Below are positions 7,121 to 14,151 of a DNA stretch of 29,590 nt, piece after piece. This DNA is from an uncultured Lachnobacterium sp. (GTDB lineage: Bacteria > Bacillota > Clostridia > Lachnospirales > Lachnospiraceae), in the NCBI GenBank assembly GCA_937889225.1, contig CALAST010000035.1, positions 1 through 29,590 of the forward strand, in the 5' to 3' direction. The notes under the pieces are model-generated. The model saw only the letters and a list, made by a program, of their open reading frames with translations, was not told where the DNA came from and made no database searches. Each line of letters starts with the position of its first letter. Positions within the stretch are counted from its first letter, which is position 1. The position numbers and the translations under genes were made by a program.

Positions 7121-7570
7121 TTATCCTAACATTTTCTTAAGTTCATTCATAAATGTATTTACATCTTTAAATTCACGATATACGGATGCAAAGCGAACAT
7201 ATGCTACAGAATCTAAATCCTTTAATTTGTCCATAAGAATTTCTCCAATGACAGTACTTGGAATTTCTTTTTCTTCTCTATTAAAAATTTCAAGTTCCAC
7301 TTCATCTATGAGTTTTCGAATCTGCTCCACCGAAATCGGACGTTTATGACAAGCACGAAGCACACCTGCCTCTATTTTAGAACGGTCATATTGTTCACGA
7401 ATGCTATCTTTTTTTATTACAATGACAGGAATTGTTTCAATCTTTTCATATGTTGTAAAACGCTTTCCACACTCGTCACAAAGCCTGCGTCTTCGAATAG
7501 AACTATTGTCATCCGCCGGGCGTGAATCAATGACTCTGGTATTCAAACTGCTACAAAATGGGCATTTCAT
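7121..7570 (-). CDS. nrdR: Transcriptional repressor NrdR
   Basis: A 149-residue nucleotide-sensing repressor of ribonucleotide reductase genes. A zinc ribbon with cysteines 3, 6, 31 and 34 (MKCPFC and CDECGKRF) is followed by an ATP-cone of about residues 46-136 starting IPVIVIKKD. Length and motifs are standard. The SD is GGAGGTAA. No nrd genes are in the window and I see no clear NrdR box here. It is the first gene of a nrdR-yqeG pair with its own promoter. Confidence 0.97.
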   Translation of the reverse strand: MKCPFCSSLNTRVIDSRPADDNSSIRRRRLCDECGKRFTTYEKIETIPVIVIKKDSIREQYDRSKIEAGVLRACHKRPISVEQIRKLIDEVELEIFNREEKEIPSTVIGEILMDKLKDLDSVAYVRFASVYREFKDVNTFMNELKKMLG

Positions 7571-7614
7571 ACTGTGTTACCTCCGCTTTCGCATTTGCCG
7601 CATAGTTTGTAAAT

Positions 7615-7643
7615 AGTATATCTTTTCGTTAAATTCTTGTCAA
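7615..7643 (-). promoter_or_regulatory. Promoter of nrdR-yqeG
   Basis: Perfect -35 TTGACA (7638-7643), a 17-nt spacer and TATACT (7615-7620) on the minus strand, about 45 nt upstream of the nrdR ATG. The -35 box overlaps the last codons and stop of the AAA/nuclease gene (stop at 7640), so nrdR expression does not depend on that gene. Confidence 0.8.
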
Positions 7644-9322
7644 CCACAAACCTCACAATCCTTTTTATAAAAGGAAATTCCATAACAATATACTTCTTTA
7701 TATCCCTCTCCATATAATTCTCTTGCATAATTTTTCTCTTTTATTTGCTCCAACGCTCTCTTAGCATCTTTTTCCAAATCGAATACATTATCGGATACTT
7801 TCAATTCTAATATAAATGCTTTCCCACGAAGACTCACACTCTTTAACATCAAATCCGAACGTCCATCACCGGACTCTCGATTCGATTTTACATAATATTG
7901 ATTGCTCTGACTCAAAATTCCTGCAAGAAATCCATGATAAAAATTTTCCGCACTATCATAGAAACTAATGGTATGGATGAGCTGTTCTCCTAAAATATCC
8001 CTTATTTTTTCTGTTTTTTTAGATTCTAAAGCCTTATATAAATCATGAAAATCTTGTTTTGTTATTACTTCTTCAAACCAATTCATAATCACTTTTTCAT
8101 AGACACTTTTCAATTCCTCATTTGGTATTACTGCCTTTAAATAAATAGTACGTTCTCTCATCATTTCTTCTGATTTTGTCAAATATCCCGTAAAATAAAG
8201 GAAATTCCAAAGAGTATCCTTATTTTTATGAATCTCTCCATAAGTAAGTTCCTCCATAAGTGGAAACTCTATTGCTACATCATTCATCAAATTTTCCATT
8301 TGGTTTTTTACTTCTCTGGTAGAACGACGGATAATATCTCTAATAATTTCTGAAGAACTGGTATTTACCCAATATGCCCTTGGGTGTGCTGCAAAAGAAG
8401 CATTTAAATCATCCATAAAATTAATAATACTCCATGGATTATACACTTCCACATCTCCAAACAAATATCCGTCATACCATTTTTTTACATCTGCATAACG
8501 AACTTCATGCCCATAATATTTCAATATATCCTGCACTTCTCCATCTAAAAAACCAAAATGTTCACTATATTTTCTGTCAAAAACAGATATTACCTTTAAA
8601 TGATTCAATCCCGTAAAAATACTTTCTTTTGAAATTCTTAAACATCCTGTAATCATAGCAAAATTTAAAAATTCATTTGTTTTTAGTGCTGACTCAAAAA
8701 GCGAACGAATAAAGTTAACCATTTTATCATAAAATCCCATAAAATAAGCATTCTCCAATGCTACATCGTATTCATCAATTAAAATAATAACTTTTCGTTC
8801 TGTCACCTTACATAAACATCTGCTTAAAAACTTTAATGCACCCGAATAATCATCATACTCAGCCATTTGTCTTGCAATTTTCTGAAACATTTCTTTTTCA
8901 TATACTTCTAATTTTTCACTTTCCAATAAATAATTATGACGGGTAAATTCATTCGAAATTTCTTCTCTTAATTTGTGATATGCAGAATGAAAGTTATCTT
9001 GTTTGGCAGACTTTAGCGTAAAACTAATTACTTCATACTTTCCCATATGATGTAAGTATTCTTCCCCTGCTTCCATTATTTTTAATCCTTTAAATAAATT
9101 TCTGTTTTCTTCCTGTTCCTTTGGATTTTGCACGTATTCAAAAAAGTATCGAACCATACTCATATTTAATGTCTTTCCGAATCTACGAGGACGCGTAAAA
9201 AGAGTCGCTCCTCCTTTTAAATCCAATAATTCCTTAATCAAAAGGGTTTTATCCACATAATAATATTCATTTGTAATGAGTGCTTTAAAATCATCTACAC
9301 CAATCGGCAATACTTTTTTCAT
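7640..9322 (-). CDS. AAA-ATPase-like / PD-(D/E)XK nuclease family protein (DUF1703 type)
   Basis: A 560-residue protein. The N-terminal AAA-ATPase-like domain opens with VLPIGVDDFKALI, and its Walker A is in RPRRFGKTLN (residues 44-53) with Walker B in VIILIDEYDVALE (178-190). The C-terminal PD-(D/E)XK-type region has D490 in GRSDLM and E506/K508 in FILELKV, followed by EQIKEKNYA. All key residues are present, so it looks intact. The family is common and often multicopy in gut Clostridia and Bacteroidetes. Its role is unknown, and defence or mobile-element functions are only speculation. It sits between ylmC and nrdR, which I recall as neighbours in related Clostridia, so it may be an insertion. 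The SD (AGGGATGG) is weak and no clear promoter is seen. Confidence 0.9.
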   Translation of the reverse strand: MKKVLPIGVDDFKALITNEYYYVDKTLLIKELLDLKGGATLFTRPRRFGKTLNMSMVRYFFEYVQNPKEQEENRNLFKGLKIMEAGEEYLHHMGKYEVISFTLKSAKQDNFHSAYHKLREEISNEFTRHNYLLESEKLEVYEKEMFQKIARQMAEYDDYSGALKFLSRCLCKVTERKVIILIDEYDVALENAYFMGFYDKMVNFIRSLFESALKTNEFLNFAMITGCLRISKESIFTGLNHLKVISVFDRKYSEHFGFLDGEVQDILKYYGHEVRYADVKKWYDGYLFGDVEVYNPWSIINFMDDLNASFAAHPRAYWVNTSSSEIIRDIIRRSTREVKNQMENLMNDVAIEFPLMEELTYGEIHKNKDTLWNFLYFTGYLTKSEEMMRERTIYLKAVIPNEELKSVYEKVIMNWFEEVITKQDFHDLYKALESKKTEKIRDILGEQLIHTISFYDSAENFYHGFLAGILSQSNQYYVKSNRESGDGRSDLMLKSVSLRGKAFILELKVSDNVFDLEKDAKRALEQIKEKNYARELYGEGYKEVYCYGISFYKKDCEVCG

Positions 9323-9396
9323 ATTGTTTCCATCCCTAACTATTTATTTTCTTTATTTTTACCAAAATAATTCCTTAATCACATTTTACATCATAA

Positions 9397-9432
9397 TAAA
9401 AATCCTTACCACATTTATGATAAGGATTTTTA
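9397..9432. terminator. Bidirectional intrinsic terminator downstream of ylmC
   Basis: TAAAAATCCTTA (9397-9408) and TAAGGATTTTTA (9421-9432) form a perfect 12-bp stem with a 12-nt loop. On the minus strand GGATTTTTATTATG forms the T-rich end, ending the ylmC transcript and insulating the AAA/nuclease gene downstream. Confidence 0.8.
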
Positions 9433-9466
9433 CTTAAATTATTGTATTTGTTATCAATTTACCGCT

Positions 9467-9721
9467 CTACACTTTCCTCTTCATATCACATTCTATCAAA
9501 TTCACAAGGATAATATCAGGACCTATTTTTACAATACTGCTCCACGGTATTACAAATTCAAAATCTCGACAAATGCAACCCATATATTTTCCCGGTCCAG
9601 GGACAATAATTGCACAAATACAACCTGTACATTCATCAAATTCCAAGTCTCGTACATGCCCCAGATATTTACAGTTATTAATATTAATCACATCTTTATC
9701 ACACAAATCCAAAAAACGCAT
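9467..9721 (-). CDS. ylmC: YlmC/YmxH family sporulation-associated PRC-barrel protein
   Basis: An 84-residue single PRC-barrel protein. MRFLDLCDKDVININNCKYLG, then a short acidic strand, VPGPGKYMG, and the ending PWSSIVKIGPDIILV are the family pattern. It has five cysteines, mostly in the first half. B. subtilis members are linked to sporulation, but the molecular role is not established. The SD AGGAGG is strong. An inverted repeat at 9741-9775 lies just upstream. It is monocistronic, with a terminator on the 3' side. Confidence 0.9.
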   Translation of the reverse strand: MRFLDLCDKDVININNCKYLGHVRDLEFDECTGCICAIIVPGPGKYMGCICRDFEFVIPWSSIVKIGPDIILVNLIECDMKRKV

Positions 9722-9740
9722 AGAACAGACCTCCTATACT

Positions 9741-9775
9741 TAGAATATGACACAACTTTGTGTTTTGACATTCTA
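9741..9775 (-). promoter_or_regulatory. Two-part inverted repeat upstream of the ylmC SD
   Basis: TAGAAT (9741-9746) pairs with ATTCTA (9770-9775), and ACACAA (9750-9755) with TTGTGT (9758-9763). It lies immediately upstream of the ylmC SD and could be an operator or a leader hairpin. A GAATG...CATATTC pair is faintly like a forespore sigma-G promoter but misses key positions. Confidence 0.4.
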
Positions 9776-9934
9776 TTTCGTTAAAAATTGTTTGTTCCAT
9801 AATTTCTAAAATATTTCCCAAAATTATATATTCAACCCAGCTTTTTAATTATTCGTTACCTACACCCTTGATTTTTTTAATAGGATATAATGATTCATTT
9901 TTTCACTATCACCCATTTGCTGCGAAAAACATAA

Positions 9935-9983
9935 AAAGTGCCAGTATATATAAAAATCCCTTTTCTTTATATACTGACACTTT
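9935..9983. terminator. Intrinsic terminator downstream of ychF
   Basis: AAAGTGCCAGTATATA (9935-9950) pairs with TATATACTGACACTTT (9968-9983) with one mismatch, around a 17-nt loop. On the minus strand the stem ends in CACTTTTTATG, a proper T-tract, about 75 nt after the ychF stop. Confidence 0.8.
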
Positions 9984-10056
9984 CTCATTCTAATTTTTGC
10001 TATGTTTATGCAATCTTATCTTTTATAAAATGCTATGCACTTCTCTAAAAGTTGGA

Positions 10057-11157
10057 CTACACATTAAAACGGAACAACATAACATCGCCATCTTTTACGA
10101 CATATTCTTTGCCTTCCGTTCCTACAAGTCCTTTTTCCTTTGCTGCGGAAAGACTCTTATATTCCAATAAATCTTTATAGTTTACAACTTCTGCTCTGAT
10201 AAATCCACGTTCAAAGTCACTATGAATTTTACCTGCTGCCTGTGGAGCTTTTGTTCCTTTTTTGATTGTCCAAGCTCTCGTTTCATCTTCTCCAGCTGTT
10301 AAATAGCTGATTAGTCCAAGCAGACTATAACTTGCTTTAATTAATTTTTCAAGACCAGATTCTTGTAATCCTAAATCTTCTAAGAACATTACTTTTTCAT
10401 CATCATCCAACTCAGCGATTTCCTGTTCAATCTGTGCACAGATAACAAATACTTCAGAATTTTCCTCTGCTGCAAGTTTACGAACTGCTTCTACATTTGC
10501 ATTGTCTGCTCCATCATTTGCTAAATCATCTTCTGTTACATTTGCTGCATAAATAGTTGGTTTTGCAGTCAAAAGGTTGTAAGAAGCAAACCAAGCCTGT
10601 TTATCTTCGTCATCTTCCACTTCAAATGTACGGGCCATTTTTCCATCTTCCAAATGTGCTTTTACAGCTTCAATCAGTTCTAATTCTTTTGCAAGCGTTT
10701 TATCCATACGTGCCTGTTTTGCTACTTTTGCAATACGACGTTCTAAAATTTCAATATCAGAGAAAATCAACTCAAAATTAATGGTTTCAATATCTCTTGC
10801 CGGATTGATGCTTCCGTCTACATGCACAATATTTGCATCTTCAAAACAACGCACTACATGCACAATCGCATCTACTTCACGGATATTTGCAAGGAACTGA
10901 TTTCCTAAACCTTCACCTTTACTTGCACCTTTTACAAGACCTGCGATGTCTACAAATTCAATAACTGCCGGTGTTACTTTTTTGGATTTGTACATATCAC
11001 CCAATAATTTTAATCGTTCATCCGGCACTGCTACGATGCCCACATTTGGGTCAATTGTACAGAATGGATAGTTTGCAGATTCTGCTCCTGCTTTTGTTAA
11101 TGAGTTAAATAATGTACTTTTGCCTACGTTTGGCAAACCTACGATACCTAGTTTCAT
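10057..11157 (-). CDS. ychF: Redox-regulated ATPase YchF (Obg-like)
   Basis: A 366-residue P-loop protein of the Obg-related family that prefers ATP to GTP and binds ribosomes. G1 is GLPNVGKST at residues 7-15, the switch region includes YPFCTIDPNVG, and G3 is DIAGLVKGASKGEGLGNQFL, where the family has the hallmark DxxGL. A coiled-coil insert follows around residues 130-200, and a TGS domain forms the C-terminus, ending GDVMLFRFNV. Length and motifs are standard. The SD is a weak AGGTAA. It has its own promoter and terminator. Confidence 0.97.
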   Translation of the reverse strand: MKLGIVGLPNVGKSTLFNSLTKAGAESANYPFCTIDPNVGIVAVPDERLKLLGDMYKSKKVTPAVIEFVDIAGLVKGASKGEGLGNQFLANIREVDAIVHVVRCFEDANIVHVDGSINPARDIETINFELIFSDIEILERRIAKVAKQARMDKTLAKELELIEAVKAHLEDGKMARTFEVEDDEDKQAWFASYNLLTAKPTIYAANVTEDDLANDGADNANVEAVRKLAAEENSEVFVICAQIEQEIAELDDDEKVMFLEDLGLQESGLEKLIKASYSLLGLISYLTAGEDETRAWTIKKGTKAPQAAGKIHSDFERGFIRAEVVNYKDLLEYKSLSAAKEKGLVGTEGKEYVVKDGDVMLFRFNV

Positions 11158-11324
11158 ATCTGCTATTACCTATTCGAAAACACCTTACTTTTGAAGTATT
11201 TTCGCCTTTCTCTATAATTTTATTACATAATTTTCAAGGTTTTCTTAACTTTTTCAACCTCTTTTATGTTTTCATCTTCCATTTTTTTCTATTCGTTAAC
11301 AAAAAGCGTTTGATACAGTTTGAT

Positions 11325-11353
11325 ATTATACCACACCCTACACAATTTGAAAA
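11325..11353 (-). promoter_or_regulatory. Extended -10 promoter of ychF, overlapped by an inverted repeat
   Basis: The -10 TATAAT (11325-11330) is preceded by TGG, an extended -10, with a poor -35 TTTTCA (11348-11353) at 17 nt. A perfect 10-bp inverted repeat, AATTTGAAAA (11344-11353) and TTTTCAAATT (11363-11372), covers the -35 area and could be an operator or a remnant terminator. The predicted leader is about 160 nt. Confidence 0.55.
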
Positions 11354-11453
11354 TATAAACTTTTTTCAAATTCGCAAACTCTTTTGTCTTTACAACCATA
11401 GCGTCGGGGGCAGATACTTTTCTCTTACATCCATAAATAATTTCCGTCAATTA

Positions 11454-11813
11454 CTATTTTAAAATCATCTGAAATACTTCATCTCTATTTTTTTCTTCTA
11501 TCTTATCTCCCTTTTGAATTTTAAGATATGTAAAATTAGTATTTTTCAGTTTAGGTAAGATTTTTATGATATTATCCTCATACCAAATAGTCGCTTGTAA
11601 ATTTGCTTTTGTTAAATCAGATGTTGTTAATTCCACATTTCTTAAATCAACTTCTGTCAAATCAGCTCCTTCTAAACTTGTTTCTACCAACTTAGCTTCT
11701 TTCAAGTTAGCCCCTGTCAAATCAGCTTTTGTTAATTCTAAACGACCCATCTGACGAATGTTAGCTTCAATCATCATGCTGTCCATTCGCTTGATTGCCG
11801 GAGAAATATCCAT
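11454..11813 (-). CDS. Pentapeptide-repeat protein fused to a transposase fragment
   Basis: A 119-residue open frame. The first 27 residues, MDISPAIKRMDSMMIEANIR and QMGRLEL, match from memory the central region of IS1182-type DDE transposases, where this segment leads to an ELLYTC-like motif. Here the frame instead passes directly into about ten pentapeptide repeats (TKADL TGANL KEAKL VETSL EGADL TEVDL RNVEL TTSDL TKANL), then a charged tail of about 40 residues. Pentapeptide repeats form a right-handed beta-helix. The frame extends upstream past this ATG without a stop for about 36 more codons, but that part has no start of its own and is transposase-derived. No convincing SD precedes 11813. 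It may not be expressed. Confidence 0.55.
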   Translation of the reverse strand: MDISPAIKRMDSMMIEANIRQMGRLELTKADLTGANLKEAKLVETSLEGADLTEVDLRNVELTTSDLTKANLQATIWYEDNIIKILPKLKNTNFTYLKIQKGDKIEEKNRDEVFQMILK

Positions 11814-11937
11814 ATATTTGCGGATGTTTTCAGAAAGAGAAACGATACAGTCATGAATAAGGTCTCTGCCTGTAACGAGTTCATATGCCGCATTTCTCTC
11901 ACGAAACCTGCTGGTAATTATTTAAAACAAAAGACAT
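11733..11937 (-). pseudogene. IS1182-type transposase remnant with internal deletion
   Basis: An ATG at 11937 with GAGGTG 5 nt upstream opens MSFVLNNYQQVS and stops at a TGA. In another frame the DNA continues as SRFRERNAAYELVTG, then LIHDCIVSLSENIRKY and RMDSMMIEANIR, the order found in IS1182 transposases. The N-terminal start is thus joined to the mid-protein with most of the intervening region deleted and the frame shifted. The DDE catalytic core is missing after RLEL, where pentapeptide repeats take over. No terminal inverted repeats could be assigned by eye. Confidence 0.7.
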
Positions 11938-11952
11938 CGCTACACCTCGTAA

Positions 11953-11982
11953 AATATATTTTTTATGCTTATATTTTAACAA
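11953..11982 (-). promoter_or_regulatory. Candidate promoter of the transposase remnant
   Basis: TTGTTA (11977-11982), an 18-nt spacer and TATATT (11953-11958), followed by GAGGTG and the ATG at 11937. It may survive from the original insertion sequence. Confidence 0.4.
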
Positions 11983-12099
11983 AAAACAGCAATAAAACAT
12001 AGCTTTATTCAGTTATCAAGGAACTAAAAATTAGATAGTGGGATGTACTTTTGGCACCCACATCATGATAAGTTATTATTGGAAAACAACATTATATTT

Positions 12100-12477
12100 T
12101 CATTTTGCTACCTTTACAATTTCTCCATCCTGTAATTTACGCGATGGATTTACTGCAATCTGAATCTTCTCAGATACTGCTCTGCGTATTGCCGCATATG
12201 TTTTATTCTGTGCCTCAATACGGACAGAACAACGTTCTGCCTTCCATTCCTCATCCACCTCTTTCAAACGAAAAACATATACTCCCTCATTATCCGTATA
12301 AATGCAAGATAACGGTACTACCATGCTATATTCTTTACCATTTATAATGCCGTTTTTTGGGGTGTATGCCGTAACTTTAGGAAGCAGAGCATCATAAACA
12401 ATCGTTGAAACAAGGGTGCAAACCAAAAGAATTATGAAAATTATAATGGATAAATTTCGAACAGTTCGTTTACTCAC
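12100..12477 (-). CDS. Small membrane-anchored HlyD/RND-adaptor-like protein
   Basis: A 125-residue protein with one N-terminal membrane helix (about residues 8-30) after a basic MSKRTVR, then an extracytoplasmic domain. VPLSCIYTDNEGVYVFRLKEV and the ending KLQDGEIVKVAK resemble the last beta domain of membrane-fusion proteins (HlyD/MacA type, VP-x-SAV-Y--NG--YV). The coiled-coil hairpin and lipoyl-like domain of a full adaptor are absent, so it is a stand-alone piece of about one third the usual length. The start is GTG, one base after the stop of the permease gene, with GGGGTGA as SD, so it is translationally coupled to the ABC permeases. Its role beside an importer is unknown. Confidence 0.7.
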   Translation of the reverse strand: MSKRTVRNLSIIIFIILLVCTLVSTIVYDALLPKVTAYTPKNGIINGKEYSMVVPLSCIYTDNEGVYVFRLKEVDEEWKAERCSVRIEAQNKTYAAIRRAVSEKIQIAVNPSRKLQDGEIVKVAK

Positions 12478-12478
12478 A

Positions 12479-13234
12479 CTATCTCACCCCCATAAATTCA
12501 ACTCCCTCTGCCAATTCATCCTTGAAATACAAAAATAACAGAAATACCGGAACCATAGAAAGCATTCCTCCTGCAAAGCTGAGAGATTGGTTCGTGTCAT
12601 TGAATACTGCCAAAAATACACTTAGCGGATAATCTTGTGAATTTTGCAGAAATACCATAGGCTGTTCCACCAGATTCCATACATCTGTAAATGTGAGTAA
12701 GAGCAGACTAATCAGTCCTCCCCTACCCGCCGGCACAAAAACTTGCCACAAAGTTTGCCACGTATCTGCACCATCGACTCTGGCAGCATCCAAAATTTCG
12801 TTTGAAATACTGCGAAACACTTGTGTCATCCATACCGTTCCAAATGGATTAAAAATACAAGGCAGTACCAATGCCAGCCATGTATCTAATAGTTTCAGCT
12901 TATCCAATATGATGTAACTTGGAACTAATGTTACCTGTACCGGCATCATCATAAGGACAATCATAAAAAAGTACAGTCCTCGTTTTCCCCAAAAATGATA
13001 CTTGGCAAAGGCAAACCCTCCCATGCAGCTGACTAAACTATGTACTGTCACAACAATTATGCCCAATGTCAGACTCTTCCAAAATTTATACAGATAATCC
13101 GGCTGACGGAGCAGAATCTGATATAGACTCTTTGGATTTTGTATAACACCAAGTATCATATATGCTATCGGAAGCACCACTAACAGACACAAGAAAATAA
13201 CAAAGACCGTTCCTGCAAAATACCGTTTTTTCAT
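12479..13234 (-). CDS. Carbohydrate ABC transporter permease (MalG type)
   Basis: A 251-residue inner-membrane permease with about six helices, of the CUT1 MalG/UgpE group. The cytoplasmic EAA loop reads LDAARVDGADTWQTLWQVFVP, which contacts the ATPase. It is slightly shorter than most MalG proteins (about 275). The ATG overlaps the stop of the upstream permease gene (ATGA), so the two are coupled and probably form a heterodimer. No ATP-binding subunit is encoded in the window, so a shared multitask ATPase elsewhere in the genome is likely. Confidence 0.92.
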   Translation of the reverse strand: MKKRYFAGTVFVIFLCLLVVLPIAYMILGVIQNPKSLYQILLRQPDYLYKFWKSLTLGIIVVTVHSLVSCMGGFAFAKYHFWGKRGLYFFMIVLMMMPVQVTLVPSYIILDKLKLLDTWLALVLPCIFNPFGTVWMTQVFRSISNEILDAARVDGADTWQTLWQVFVPAGRGGLISLLLLTFTDVWNLVEQPMVFLQNSQDYPLSVFLAVFNDTNQSLSFAGGMLSMVPVFLLFLYFKDELAEGVEFMGVR

Positions 13235-14100
13235 TGCCCCACCTCCTCATACCGCTTCTGCAATCTGTAAAAAATTGCAACGAACAGGGCAATCAGCACA
13301 AACAAGCATACTGCTGCCACAGATAGGCGTTGATAGTTCAGATTCTTAAAGTTATTGTTTAAAAAATGCTGCAGCATATAGATGCTCTCATGTGGATGAT
13401 TCCCGGCCAACAGAAATGCTTCACGATATGTACGAAAACAATGAATAACGCTAATGAGAAAAACGAAAAAGAATGTTGGTACCATCATAGGTAAGGTAAT
13501 ATAACGCAACTTTTGGCTCGAAGACGCACCTTCAAGCTCTGCATGTGCATACAGGTCTTTAGGGATTGCATTTAATCCTGTCAGATACAACACCACATTA
13601 TAACCAAAATTTTTCCATATATAAAGACTTAGCAAAACCCAAAATGCTATTGGTCCATTCAACCATTGCACTAAAGGCATTCCAATTTTTATCAATATCT
13701 TATTTGCAATTCCCGTCTCTGAAAACAACAGTTCCATCACAGTAACAATACCGGAAACTCCCATTACCATAGGTAGTAGCAGTACCGAACGAAATAATCT
13801 CATTCCGGCTAATTTCTTCTGTGAAAACAATGCCAAAGCAAAAGAAATCAGCATAATCAGCGGCACACCCAAAAATAAAAATCGCAACGTATTCCAAGCC
13901 GCCAGACGAAAAGCGGAAGACTTCAACACCTGTATGTAATTATCCAGCCCTACAAATTTGCCTGTAGCACCAAAAGTAACACTATAATAAATGGTAATGC
14001 CAAAAGGAATCAGAAAGAACACCGTCATGCCTAAAAGAATAGGGGCAAGTAAAAGCCAAGGTGTCATTTTTTGTTTTCGTTTGTTCATATCCATCTCCAT
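13231..14100 (-). CDS. Carbohydrate ABC transporter permease (MalF type)
   Basis: A 289-residue permease of the CUT1 MalF/UgpA group with about six membrane helices. The first helix starts TPWLLLAPILLG, and the EAA loop is LYAHAELEGASSSQKLRYITLP. It is the partner of the MalG-type subunit, whose start overlaps its stop by 4 nt. The true start may be the third ATG (14088, MNKRKQKMTPW), which has GGAG 6 nt upstream, rather than 14100; the difference is four residues. It follows the solute-binding protein gene by 51 nt. Confidence 0.93.
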   Translation of the reverse strand: MEMDMNKRKQKMTPWLLLAPILLGMTVFFLIPFGITIYYSVTFGATGKFVGLDNYIQVLKSSAFRLAAWNTLRFLFLGVPLIMLISFALALFSQKKLAGMRLFRSVLLLPMVMGVSGIVTVMELLFSETGIANKILIKIGMPLVQWLNGPIAFWVLLSLYIWKNFGYNVVLYLTGLNAIPKDLYAHAELEGASSSQKLRYITLPMMVPTFFFVFLISVIHCFRTYREAFLLAGNHPHESIYMLQHFLNNNFKNLNYQRLSVAAVCLFVLIALFVAIFYRLQKRYEEVGQ

Positions 14101-14151
14101 TCCATCACCTGAATGTCCACATTACATCCGCTTCGCTGCCTTCTACAGCAA

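Larger units (their letters stand above)
9722..10056. other. Intergenic region between ychF and ylmC
   Basis: This 335-base stretch holds the ychF terminator (9935-9983) and the inverted repeat before ylmC (9741-9775). Between them, about 9776-9934 is A/T-rich. I find no convincing sigma-A promoter for ylmC, consistent with a sporulation sigma factor but not proof of it. No coding sequence is supported. Confidence 0.55.

Noticed and set aside
7571..7643. NrdR box near nrdR suggesting autoregulation
   Set aside because: The A/T-rich sequence after the promoter does not match the ACA-rich palindromic box well.
9738..9775. Sigma-G-type promoter for ylmC
   Set aside because: GAATG and CATATTC are present, but the spacing is 19 and two positions of the -10 disagree with consensus.
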